Below, piece by piece: positions 34,711 to 41,992 of a DNA stretch of 64,000 bases. The position numbers were made by a program, and so were the translations under genes. Source of the stretch: Sphingomonas suaedae. GTDB taxonomy: Bacteria; Pseudomonadota; Alphaproteobacteria; Sphingomonadales; Sphingomonadaceae. The stretch is from NCBI RefSeq assembly GCF_007833215.1, contig NZ_CP042239.1, positions 682,001 to 746,000 on the forward strand, read 5' to 3'. Numbering within the stretch: position 1 is the stretch's first letter; the number at the start of each line of letters is the position of its first letter. The notes below the pieces were generated by a model. It was given only the letters and a program-made list of their open reading frames with translations, did not search any database and was not told the DNA's origin.

Positions 34711-36468
34711 CTATCCCTGATCGCCAAGAATGCCGCGCGCCCAGCTTTCGGCATCGGCGAGCTGGAGGATGCGACCGAAGCCCGGACCATGTGCCGGCCG
34801 CGGATCGTCGATCGCCGCGATCACCGCGTCCCGGTCGATGACCCTCGCCCCCGCGAGCAGGCCTTCGCCGAGATGATCGCGCAACATCGCGCGATGGGTC
34901 TCGAACAATGTCACGAGCAGACTTTCGGGAGATCCCTTGCCCTCCCGCCAGGCAACCTCGGCTGGCAGCTCCGCTTCGAAAGCGCGGCGTGCTGCCGCGC
35001 GGTTGCGGCCGTTCTCGAACCAGTCCCAGCTCGGAATGCGCAGGCAATGCTCGATCAGGGGCTGCGACACGAGTGGGGAGATGGCATCCCGTTTCGCGCC
35101 ATGCGGACCGTCCTCGGCATAGCCCTGGGCGGCAACCAGCATCGCGACATGTGCGGCGCGCCCGGGCCAGGCCTGCCGATCTTCATCGAGCCAGGGGTGC
35201 GCAACGGCGTTGACGGAGAGTGCGCCGGCATCCGGATGCAGAAAGCGCAGGTCGACCGGCCAGCGCGAGGGCGTGTGCGCGCGCCGCGCGCGCAGGAATG
35301 CACGCCAGGCCACGGTGCGGCGTGAGGCCTGGGCGAGGCGCGCGATATCGCCGCACAGCCGCCAAAAATGTCGGCGGCCTTCCGGATCGAGCCGGCAATC
35401 GGCAGCAGGCGAGGCCGATTGTACAGAGCTGAACACATTGTCGCCGCCGCCGCCATCGACGAGCGCATCGCAGCCGAGCGCGGCGGCCTCAATGCTGGCC
35501 TGTGCGTAGACATGCTGCTCGAAGCTTCGCGCCACCGGCCGCGGCAACCGCACCGCGGCGAGGCGACGAATATCGGGCGCGCCATCGGCCATGTCGCGCT
35601 CGTGGAGGGGGCGACCGGTGTGCGCGGCCATGGCGCGCGCAAAGCTGCGTTCGTCTCCGGTGGGGTTTGTCGCGACGAGGTTGAGGCAGGCGAAGTCGCG
35701 GTCGGTGTCGGCCAGGCAGGCGGCGACAATCGAGGAGTCGAGTCCGCCTGACAGCAGCAGCAGCGGGCGCGAAGCGCGCGCGGTGCACAACGCAACGCAG
35801 CTTCTCGCCGCGTCGCGAAGGCGTCGATCCGCCTCGCGCCGATCGTCGATCCGCCGCGCGGGTGCCGCAAAGGTCCAGGGCGTCCACACCCGCTCGGGCT
35901 GCGGTGCGCCGACCCCGATCGTGAGGCGCTCGCCCCCGCGCACCTCCTCGATCCCGGTGAGGCAGGTGGCATTGCCCCGCAGATCGCCGGCAATCAGCTG
36001 GCGCGCAATTTCGGTATAATCGAGCGTCAATCCGGAACGCTCGGCGAGGCCGAGCTGCAGCATGTCGATGTCCGAGGCGGCGATCCGGCCCGGTCCGTCG
36101 GCGATGTGGAGGCAGGGGAGGGCGCCGAACGGCGCGCGCACCAGTGTCACGCTCGCGCCGCGCGGCAGGATCGCGACATAGTCGCCCCAGTAGCCCCGCA
36201 CGAGATGCTCTCCGGAAGAACCGATGATGGCGGAAACCGCGGCGGGGGAGAGCGCGTCGAGAGCGGCGCGGGATCCCCCAGTGAACAGCGACCCAATAAT
36301 ATAGGCGCCCGAGCCCAAGTCGAGCATCGGCGTGTCCGGGGCAATCGCTACGAAAAGGGCCGGTGCGTCGACGAGCTTTGTCAGCGCCGCATCGCGGACG
36401 CGTTTGCGCAGGCGCATTGCCGCATTGGCGGGAAGGCCCAGGCCTGCAAGGAAGCGTGGCCTGATCAT
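34711..36468 (-). CDS. lasso macrolactam synthetase (asparagine synthase-like), C protein
   Basis: A 585-residue protein starting at ATG 36468, which overlaps the B gene stop (ATGA). The N-terminal half is glutaminase-like but begins MIRPRF instead of Met-Cys, so no N-terminal nucleophile is present, as expected for lasso C proteins. The synthetase half has the PP-loop SGGLDSS at 240-246 and DGGGGDNVF, needed to adenylate the Asp8 side chain. With ATP it would close the Gly1-Asp8 isopeptide ring around the tail of the core peptide. A much longer in-frame extension (to 36534) overlaps the B gene and is rejected. Confidence 0.92.
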   Translation of the reverse strand: MIRPRFLAGLGLPANAAMRLRKRVRDAALTKLVDAPALFVAIAPDTPMLDLGSGAYIIGSLFTGGSRAALDALSPAAVSAIIGSSGEHLVRGYWGDYVAILPRGASVTLVRAPFGALPCLHIADGPGRIAASDIDMLQLGLAERSGLTLDYTEIARQLIAGDLRGNATCLTGIEEVRGGERLTIGVGAPQPERVWTPWTFAAPARRIDDRREADRRLRDAARSCVALCTARASRPLLLLSGGLDSSIVAACLADTDRDFACLNLVATNPTGDERSFARAMAAHTGRPLHERDMADGAPDIRRLAAVRLPRPVARSFEQHVYAQASIEAAALGCDALVDGGGGDNVFSSVQSASPAADCRLDPEGRRHFWRLCGDIARLAQASRRTVAWRAFLRARRAHTPSRWPVDLRFLHPDAGALSVNAVAHPWLDEDRQAWPGRAAHVAMLVAAQGYAEDGPHGAKRDAISPLVSQPLIEHCLRIPSWDWFENGRNRAAARRAFEAELPAEVAWREGKGSPESLLVTLFETHRAMLRDHLGEGLLAGARVIDRDAVIAAIDDPRPAHGPGFGRILQLADAESWARGILGDQG

Positions 36469-37124
36469 ATGACAAGGATCGGCGTGAAATGACGCGTGAC
36501 CTCGACGCGCTCGTTGATCACCATGTCTTCGCATTGCACCCAGGCATGTGCCTTGAACGGCCCGAGCTTGACCGCAAGCACGAGTTCGGGGCGCGCACCG
36601 GTCCAGGTGAGTGCGTGCGCGATCGCAAGCGAACGCGGGAGGCAGCGATCATGTGCGCTGACGATCGCGTTGCACGCTTCGAAGCCGGCTGCGACCCGGG
36701 CGATTCGCGCCGCATTCGCGCGGGCCGATGCGCGGCGCTTGCGATGACCTGCTCGCGCCAGCGCGCCCGCGAGTCCGAATGCACGCAGTTCAAGTGGCGC
36801 GTGCGCCAGATGAAGCATCGCGGAAAGCGTGTCACCCGCGCGGGCGGCGGGTGTGATGCCGAAGAGGCTTCGGTTCGCGGCGGTCGGGGAGGGGCAGGGC
36901 GCAGGCTGTTGCGCCGTATCGGACCTAACTAGCAGGCCGTTGCGGACGAACCCTCCGAGGGACGGGTCGTCGTCTTGGCTGTTCCACTCCGTATCGCACA
37001 GCCTTGCGAAGCTGCGCTCGGCATCACGAGCCAGGCAGAAATACCGATCGGCGGGGAGATCGAGAAACAGCAGTCGATCCTCGACCCGGCAAAAGGACAG
37101 GCCCTCGCGCAAGGCATAGCGCAT
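36465..37124 (-). CDS. lasso peptide B protein: RRE plus leader protease
   Basis: A 219-residue fused B protein. Residues about 1-75 form the RiPP recognition element (FCRVEDRLLFLDLPADRYFCL), which binds the leader. The C-terminal part is the transglutaminase-like cysteine protease with catalytic C161 (SAHDRCLPRSLA), H193 (FKAHAWVQ) and D200 (CEDMVIN). It cuts the precursor after the leader and threads the core for ring closure by the C protein. ATG 37124 lies 71 bases after the precursor stop; a strong stem-loop occupies that gap. The order A-B-C is like microcin J25, with no ABC exporter gene seen in this locus. Confidence 0.92.
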   Translation of the reverse strand: MRYALREGLSFCRVEDRLLFLDLPADRYFCLARDAERSFARLCDTEWNSQDDDPSLGGFVRNGLLVRSDTAQQPAPCPSPTAANRSLFGITPAARAGDTLSAMLHLAHAPLELRAFGLAGALARAGHRKRRASARANAARIARVAAGFEACNAIVSAHDRCLPRSLAIAHALTWTGARPELVLAVKLGPFKAHAWVQCEDMVINERVEVTRHFTPILVI

Positions 37125-37157
37125 CGATGGATTTCCACAGCTTGGAGGAAGCGGTGA

Positions 37158-37185
37158 GGATGCGCGGAGGCTAGCCCGCGCATCC
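37158..37185 (-). promoter_or_regulatory. stem-loop between lasso precursor and B genes
   Basis: A perfect 10-bp stem: GGATGCGCGG (37158-37167) and CCGCGCATCC (37176-37185) with an 8-base loop. On the transcribed minus strand it begins 10 bases after the precursor stop. No U-tract follows, so it is more likely to attenuate transcription or protect the 3' end of the precursor mRNA than to act as a full terminator. Similar A-to-next-gene hairpins are known in proteobacterial lasso operons and set a high precursor:enzyme ratio. Confidence 0.75.
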
Positions 37186-37195
37186 CCGGAACCGG

Positions 37196-37315
37196 TCAGT
37201 CGTCGGTCAGCCCGGCGAAGACCTGGCCCAGACCGATATCGGGCTCGGGCCCGCGCGGTCCCTTGGTTTCGATGCTGGCAGTGCCGAGCTCGATCACGTC
37301 GTTTTCGCGTTCCAT
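37196..37315 (-). CDS. lasso peptide precursor (A), 39 residues
   Basis: A short gene at the head of the B-C genes, ATG 37315, stop TGA at 37196-37198, with GAGGA 9 bases upstream of the start. The leader is MERENDVIELGTASIETK (18 residues), with the conserved threonine at position -2 (T17). The 21-residue core is GPRGPEPD followed by IGLGQVFAGLTDD. Gly1 and Asp8 give an eight-residue ring; the tail contains possible plug residues (Val14, Phe15) and ends in GLTDD. Leader and core style match sphingomonad lasso peptides; from memory the core resembles sphingonodin I, same length and GLGxxxxGLxDD-like tail. The mature product is predicted, not demonstrated. Confidence 0.93.
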   Translation of the reverse strand: MERENDVIELGTASIETKGPRGPEPDIGLGQVFAGLTDD

Positions 37316-37389
37316 GATGCAGTCCTCATGTTGCTGCCGCGGGGTTGCGGCAAGAGGAATGCTAGGTTCCGCGCTGGACTATCCGAACT

Positions 37390-38019
37390 TTATAAATCGT
37401 CTGTAGACCGATTGTAGACACTCGCGGCGTAGCGGGCCCGCACGATGTCCGGAGCGGCGGCGATCCGGCGCCGGTGATAGGCGCGGGTAAGCTTGAGCAG
37501 CGCCGCCTGCGGTTCATGATCGAAAGCCATCGCCATCGCGCGAAGTTCCGCCTCGGCGTTGCGCAGCGCGTGACTCTCGGCGACCCTGATCGCGGCGAGG
37601 CGGTCGTTGCACGCGGCGATTTGAGCGCCATGCTCTGGGTTGGATGAGCGCAGGCCGACCAGCGCGAACAGCATTGCCGCGGCGCGCGGGGCATCTGCCG
37701 CAAGCGCGTCGGCGCGTCGCGCGGGCCCGATGTCGGTCCAGCCATGGACCGCCAGCGCGATCAGCGCTGCATTCCAGCCATAGAGGTCGCGCAGATGCGC
37801 TTCGGTCACGACGGGCAGGTGGAACCCGTCGCTCGCACGCGTTTCGACGAGTCGTTCCCCGACCAGGCGGTTGAGCGCGTCGCGCACCGGCGTCACGCTG
37901 CTTGCCAGTTCTTCGGCGAAGCGCGCGGGCTCGAGCCGCTCGCCCGGAAGGTGCGCGCCCGAGAGCAGGCGGCGCTTGAGCGCGTCGTAGACGCGCTCGC
38001 TAGTGACGCCCGAATTCAA
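37390..38019 (-). CDS. GntR family regulator, FCD type
   Basis: A 209-residue regulator starting at TTG 38019; TTGA overlaps the PhyH stop, so translation is coupled. Winged helix at about 7-70 (SERVYDALKRRLLSGAHLPGERLEP, VTPVRDALNRLVGERLVETR), followed by an all-helical FCD-like ligand domain rich in Ala/Arg. It ends 74 bases before the lasso precursor start; two TGTAGAC repeats sit in its last codons. GntR genes are frequent companions of lasso loci in this group. It probably controls its own operon or the lasso operon. Ligand unknown. Confidence 0.88.
   Translation of the reverse strand: MNSGVTSERVYDALKRRLLSGAHLPGERLEPARFAEELASSVTPVRDALNRLVGERLVETRASDGFHLPVVTEAHLRDLYGWNAALIALAVHGWTDIGPARRADALAADAPRAAAMLFALVGLRSSNPEHGAQIAACNDRLAAIRVAESHALRNAEAELRAMAMAFDHEPQAALLKLTRAYHRRRIAAAPDIVRARYAASVYNRSTDDL
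37402..37419. promoter_or_regulatory. TGTAGAC direct repeats before the lasso precursor
   Basis: TGTAGAC occurs at 37402-37408 and 37413-37419, one helical turn apart (period 11), within the last codons of the GntR gene and 87-104 bases upstream of the precursor start. Each contains a GT-AG-AC core like half-sites of FadR-type GntR regulators. It is a possible operator for the adjacent GntR protein at the lasso promoter. Confidence 0.35.
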
Positions 38020-38873
38020 CCGTCCCGCCGTTGCGCGGCGACATAGGCATCGACCGCCTCCTTCTGGTCAGGGCGCAACGCGTCGATCGCGCCGAGCGCT
38101 ATGTCGTCCCCTCCTTCGAGCAGCACCGAGGGGCAGCGCCCTTCGAAATTGCCCAGATTGGGTCGGTGCTGGCGGTAGCCGACCAGCTCGGCGAGCGGGC
38201 GGGGAAAGTGGCGTGCGACAGCTGGCGGATAGGCCAGCCATTGGTTCTCATACGGCTTGAGCCATCCCAGGCAGTAACTGACGATGAGCCCGCGACGGAC
38301 CTCGCCGCTCGCGTTGCCGCCCGCGCCATGCAGCGTAGACCCAAGGAAGACGAGCGCATCACCCGGTTCCATCTCGGCAATCACCGGCGCGGCTTCGGGC
38401 GCATCCTCGTTTGCGGCGGCACCATGGCTGTCGGGCCAGATCAATGTCGCGCCATTGTCGGAGCGATAGTCGGTCAATGGCCACATGACGTTGACGAGAT
38501 ATTCGATCTCACCCGTGGTCCCGCGCCACATATCCTGATCGCGGTGCGGGAATTGCGCGAGCGCGCCGGGATGAATCGCGATCGCCTGGGTGAGGTTAAG
38601 CTGGAGCGTCTCGCACCAGGGCGAGAGCGTCTGTTCGGCCAGCGCGAGAATGTCGGGGTGGCGCACTAGCTGGTCGGTTTGCGGTGCCCGGGCGAGAAGA
38701 CGGCCAAAGCGCTTGGTGCGCGCGCCATAAAAGCCGCCCTCGCAAAAGGGGGTTTCATCGAAGACCGGGGCAAGTGCGCGATCGAGCGCAGTAATCTCCG
38801 CCTGCGGGAGCATGCCGCGCAGGATGCAAAAGCCTTGTCCGCGAAGCGTGGAGGTTTGTGCGTCAGGCGACAT
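38016..38873 (-). CDS. phytanoyl-CoA dioxygenase (PhyH) family Fe(II)/2OG oxygenase
   Basis: A 285-residue protein. ATG 38873 is preferred because GGGGAGG lies 6 bases upstream; the alternative ATG 38891 lacks one. Iron ligands are visible as H110-R-D112 (QFPHRDQDMW) and H182 (LGSTLHGAGGNASG), with R194 for 2-oxoglutarate. The gene overlaps the luxI end by 11 bases and the gntR start by TTGA, so it sits in the middle of a coupled run leading into the lasso genes. It could hydroxylate the lasso peptide, the acyl chain of the signal, or an unrelated metabolite; sequence alone does not decide. Confidence 0.88.
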   Translation of the reverse strand: MSPDAQTSTLRGQGFCILRGMLPQAEITALDRALAPVFDETPFCEGGFYGARTKRFGRLLARAPQTDQLVRHPDILALAEQTLSPWCETLQLNLTQAIAIHPGALAQFPHRDQDMWRGTTGEIEYLVNVMWPLTDYRSDNGATLIWPDSHGAAANEDAPEAAPVIAEMEPGDALVFLGSTLHGAGGNASGEVRRGLIVSYCLGWLKPYENQWLAYPPAVARHFPRPLAELVGYRQHRPNLGNFEGRCPSVLLEGGDDIALGAIDALRPDQKEAVDAYVAAQRRDG

Positions 38874-39480
38874 CGGCGACCTCCCCGGCAAGGCTCAGCG
38901 TGCCGAAGATCCCGGCGCGTTCCAGAAGCCCGGGCGTGGCCGCGTCGATATCGATCGCGATCGCCCCGAGCGGCGATCCCGCTACATCGCGCCGGAGGCC
39001 GAGCAGTTGCACGCGCCAGCCAAAGTTCATGACCTGCGCGATCCAGTCCGGTGCGGCGACCCCGGTATAGCGGGTGATGCCCGCGCGCAGCCCATACCAC
39101 ACCAGTGCGCTGACGAGTTCGTTGCGAGCGCTGCGGCGCTCGCGCGCGGCAAGGGCGCGATCGAGACAGAAGCGGGTGATCTCGAAGATCGTCTGACCGC
39201 GCGGGACGGGTCCCGCGCACAGGCTCGCGAACATCGTGTCGAGGATATGAGGCCGGGTGGTCGCAAGCAACCTGGCCGATGCCCGGTGATTGCCGGCGGC
39301 ATCGGTGACTACGAGGTAGATGGCGTCAGGCGTATCGAACTGATCGACTTCATAGGCCCCGGCAAGCACCGGAACGTCCCAGCCGAGCAGATCCACGAAG
39401 ACGTGTTTGCGCGCGGCGAACATGTTGCGCAGCACCGCATCTTCCAGATGCGTGCGCGGGCTTTCGATCAGATGAAGCAT
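38863..39480 (-). CDS. acyl-homoserine lactone synthase (LuxI family)
   Basis: A 205-residue autoinducer synthase starting at ATG 39480, with GGGAGG 6 bases upstream. Invariant LuxI positions are visible: R and F in AARKHVFVDLLGW, the W of GWDV, the acidic pair in YEVDQFD, R in RASARLL and the E-x-x-R of FEITRFCLD. It makes an AHL from SAM and an acylated carrier. A palindrome lies just 5' of its ribosome site. It is preceded by a luxR gene on the same strand (74-base gap) and overlaps the PhyH gene downstream. Acyl-chain length cannot be predicted safely. Confidence 0.92.
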   Translation of the reverse strand: MLHLIESPRTHLEDAVLRNMFAARKHVFVDLLGWDVPVLAGAYEVDQFDTPDAIYLVVTDAAGNHRASARLLATTRPHILDTMFASLCAGPVPRGQTIFEITRFCLDRALAARERRSARNELVSALVWYGLRAGITRYTGVAAPDWIAQVMNFGWRVQLLGLRRDVAGSPLGAIAIDIDAATPGLLERAGIFGTLSLAGEVADVA

Positions 39481-39491
39481 CGCGAACCTCC

Positions 39492-39507
39492 CATGCAAGG
39501 TTGCATG
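39492..39507. promoter_or_regulatory. palindrome upstream of luxI
   Basis: CATGCAAGGTTGCATG is a perfect 16-base palindrome (7-bp arms, GG centre), 12-27 bases upstream of the luxI start and touching its ribosome site. It could be a LuxR-type box acting as repressor site or an RNA hairpin that hides the ribosome site. It does not closely match the classical lux box. Confidence 0.4.
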
Positions 39508-39554
39508 AAAGTCACGGCACGACCGGCTGCCCGCTATCCCGGAAAAGAGGGATA

Positions 39555-40301
39555 TCAGCGCCTTGCGATATCGGCGAAGCTGATGGTCCCGTCGAACAGC
39601 GCGAGGATGATGAGCGATGTTCTCTTCCGCACGCCATATCGCCTGCACGCAGCACTGATATGCTGCGCTACGGTTTCTTCACTGATGCCGAGGATGACGC
39701 CGGCTTCCCAATCGCCCTTTCCGCGCGCCGCCCAGATGAGGCAATCGCGCTGGCGGTCGGTCAGGCATGCCCTCCGCATGGGTGGGGGTCGGACCTGCCA
39801 GACGCGTCGCGCCCCTTCGAACGCGACCGCACCCGCGAGCTGGGCGAGGTACAAATGCTGCACCGGCCATTCGTGGCCATGGCTGGTCGCGAACGAGCAG
39901 GAGCCGCTGATCTCGCCTGGAATATGCGCGGGCATGGTAAAGCCATCACCAATCCCGTGATCGGCAGCACGCGCCAGTATATGATGGTCGCTCGCCGTCA
40001 GCGGAATCATGTGCGGCACGCATCGCCAGGCAAAGCCCATCGCAGTCTGCTGGCTCGCCCGGTGGATCGGATCGCAGGCCGCCAGTCCGTGGCGATCGAA
40101 ATACTCGACCCATCGCTCGGGATAATTGTGCAACCGGATCGTCGTCGCGGGGGATGCGCCCGGATCGGCATGGTGCGACAGCGCAAAATAGTCGCAGCCC
40201 AGCCGCCGGGTCATGTCGCCCAGCGCTTCGCCGAGCTCGGTGGGGCTCGATGCTGTCGACACACAATCGATGAACTCTTCAAACGCTCTTACAAACCCCA
40301 T
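39555..40301 (-). CDS. LuxR family quorum-sensing regulator
   Basis: A 248-residue regulator with an N-terminal autoinducer-binding domain (the W, Y, D, P positions are visible in YPERWVEYFDRHGLAACDPIH) and a C-terminal LuxR HTH (LTDRQRDCLIWAARGKGDWE, GISEETVAQHISAACRRYGV). ATG 40301 (MGFVRAFEEF) is the best start; longer frames add low-complexity residues. The gene precedes luxI on the same strand, a canonical synthase/receptor pair. Because luxI, PhyH and gntR run without real gaps towards the lasso precursor, AHL-dependent control of the lasso operon is a reasonable inference. Confidence 0.92.
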   Translation of the reverse strand: MGFVRAFEEFIDCVSTASSPTELGEALGDMTRRLGCDYFALSHHADPGASPATTIRLHNYPERWVEYFDRHGLAACDPIHRASQQTAMGFAWRCVPHMIPLTASDHHILARAADHGIGDGFTMPAHIPGEISGSCSFATSHGHEWPVQHLYLAQLAGAVAFEGARRVWQVRPPPMRRACLTDRQRDCLIWAARGKGDWEAGVILGISEETVAQHISAACRRYGVRKRTSLIILALFDGTISFADIARR

Positions 40302-40504
40302 GCGGCGCGTCGATCCCGGGCGGCCTCTCATGCCGCCGCATGCCCCGGAACCGTCCTTCCCTCGACCGTGCGTCGCGCGCGCCGGTTCTCGCTCCGGCGG
40401 TACGACGTGGTTGAAAAGACGGGAAACGTTATGGATTTGGCTTGCGCGATCAAATCCATTTCGGATGCAGTTGGGACGCGACCTGCCCGGCCTGGACGCG
40501 GCAG

Positions 40505-40723
40505 GTGAGGCGTTCGGCGAGCGCAGCAGGCGACTGGCGCGATTGCAGGCGCTATCGACGGCTGCTCGGGATCGATCGGGCAGGCCTGATGTGGGAATGG
40601 CTGCGCCGCGATCCCGACTATATCGCCTGGTACGCGCGGGCGAGCGCGGTGACGCGGGGCAGCGGCGATGACGGAAACTGCGATGCCGCGACCTGGGGGC
40701 TGCACTTTCGCCGAAGACCCTGA
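40505..40723 (+). CDS. transcriptional regulator-like domain protein (probably N-terminal half of a split gene)
   Basis: About 72 residues from GTG 40505 (a TTG at 40442 is also possible) with the signature GDWRDCRRYRRLLGIDRAGL, MWEWLRRDPDYIAWYARA, ending AATWGLHFRRRP. This is the short regulator-like domain normally fused to the N-terminus of DUF2285 proteins of integrative elements. Here the frame ends just as the DUF2285 frame would continue with AEDPD. One extra base near 40706 would explain the split. See the frameshift finding. Confidence 0.7.
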   Translation: MRRSASAAGDWRDCRRYRRLLGIDRAGLMWEWLRRDPDYIAWYARASAVTRGSGDDGNCDAATWGLHFRRRP

Positions 40724-41321
40724 TCTGGCCGCGCCGGACGCGCGGCTGATCTGGCATGCAGGGCTCGATCCGGGCACGCTCGCGGTCGAGGCGCTCGCGG
40801 CGTCGCCGCGCGACCCAGATGCGATCGATCCGGCCGCACTCGGGGGCTGGCTGACGCTGGCGGTCGATGCGCATGGCCACGAACATGCGGTGATCAGCGA
40901 TGGCTGGCATCGTATTCGCTTCGACATCATGCTCGGTACCTTGTCGAAGGGCCCCGTTGTCCTGCGCTGCGGGATCGCCGCGGGCGGATCGGCACTGCCC
41001 AAATTGCTTCCGCTAAGGCGACTGGTCGATTTCGCGCTTCATCGCCGCTTCGCGCGCGCCCTTTATCCGGCAGACCCGCGGATCGCGCGCTGGCTGACGG
41101 CCTTGCAGGTGGGGGACGGCCTTGTCGACGGAGCGAGCCACCGCGAAATCGCCGAAGCGCTTTATGGGGCCGAGCGCGTCGCGACCGATTGGGAAGGGCG
41201 TTCGGATTCGCTGCGCTCGCGTGTCAGGCGGCTCGTCGCGGAGGCAAAAAGGCTATCGCGCGGTGGCTATCGCCTGATGATGCGACGAGGCGCGCGCCGG
41301 CCACCTCCCGAATCCGGGTGA
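40668..41321 (+). CDS. DUF2285 domain protein
   Basis: Open from ATG 40668, but family resemblance only starts at FAEDPDLAAPDARLIWH. Residues then follow the DUF2285 pattern: LTLAVDAHGHEHAVISDGW, LLPLRRLVDFALHRRF, WLTALQVGDGLVDGASHREIAEALYG and a C-terminal DSLRSRVRRLVAEAKRL. DUF2285 proteins are found in conjugative/integrative elements and act in their regulation, mechanism not settled. The upstream overlap of 56 bases with the previous frame points to one original gene broken by a single-base change. Confidence 0.82.
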   Translation: MTETAMPRPGGCTFAEDPDLAAPDARLIWHAGLDPGTLAVEALAASPRDPDAIDPAALGGWLTLAVDAHGHEHAVISDGWHRIRFDIMLGTLSKGPVVLRCGIAAGGSALPKLLPLRRLVDFALHRRFARALYPADPRIARWLTALQVGDGLVDGASHREIAEALYGAERVATDWEGRSDSLRSRVRRLVAEAKRLSRGGYRLMMRRGARRPPPESG

Positions 41322-41406
41322 GCGGATGGGTCAGGTCGACATGGGATACATCTTGGCTCTGCGGCTCAACTTCCGTTATCGTGAGGCGTTAAACTAGGCA
41401 CATGAT

Positions 41407-41958
41407 ATGAAGGGTGAAATGGCGGGAGCCCCGAGGGCAGTGCTCACCCAGAAGCAGGCGACGACCTTGCGCCTCGCTTATTGCCACCTGACCTCGAAGG
41501 AGATCGCGCGGCTGCGCGGCGTGACCCGCTTTGCCATCGACGCGCAGATCGAGCGGGCAATGCAGCAGCTGGGCGTAGCGACCCGGATCGATGCGGCCCG
41601 CTGGGCGATGCAGCACATTCCGGGCCCATACGAACGGATCATATATGAACTGCAGCCCCTTGCCGCTGCCCCGGTAAGCCGATCAATCATCGACCCGCCG
41701 AACGAGGGATGGGACACCGGCGGGGATGGTCTGGCAGAGGCTGTCGCGCTCTATGAGCCGCCCACAAGGTTCCCGTCCGACGTCCGGCACTGGCGCTGGG
41801 GCGATCCCGACGACCTCAAGCCGATGGCGCGGATCTGGATGATTCCGCTTCTCGCCTTCGGCACGCTTGCGATCGTGTTCACGCTTCTTGCGATGGGCCA
41901 GGCCGCAAGCCAATGGGTCGACCGGAATCTCCCGGCTTATCGCCAGTCCGGCAACTAA
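41407..41958 (+). CDS. HTH protein with C-terminal membrane helix
   Basis: A 183-residue protein. N-terminal HTH of LuxR/sigma-4 type (LTQKQATTLRLAYCHLTSKEIA, GVTRFAIDAQIERAMQQLG) and one C-terminal membrane helix (MIPLLAFGTLAIVFTLLAMGQA, about 146-167), so it is a membrane-tethered DNA-binding protein. This combination occurs among accessory genes of sphingomonad integrative elements, in my recollection. Gene 41993 follows 34 bases later. Target unknown. Confidence 0.75.
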   Translation: MKGEMAGAPRAVLTQKQATTLRLAYCHLTSKEIARLRGVTRFAIDAQIERAMQQLGVATRIDAARWAMQHIPGPYERIIYELQPLAAAPVSRSIIDPPNEGWDTGGDGLAEAVALYEPPTRFPSDVRHWRWGDPDDLKPMARIWMIPLLAFGTLAIVFTLLAMGQAASQWVDRNLPAYRQSGN

Positions 41959-41992
41959 CAGCGGTGCCCCGCGCGCCGCGGGGGAGTATCGC

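Noticed and set aside
34675..34711. GCGAAGG...CCTTCGC inverted repeat between the isopeptidase and synthetase ends
   Set aside because: Seven-bp stem with a 23-base loop and no T-run; may be chance.
39535..39554. TATCCC...GGGATA hairpin after luxR
   Set aside because: Six-bp stem, no T-tract; cannot be told from chance and would separate luxR from luxI only weakly.
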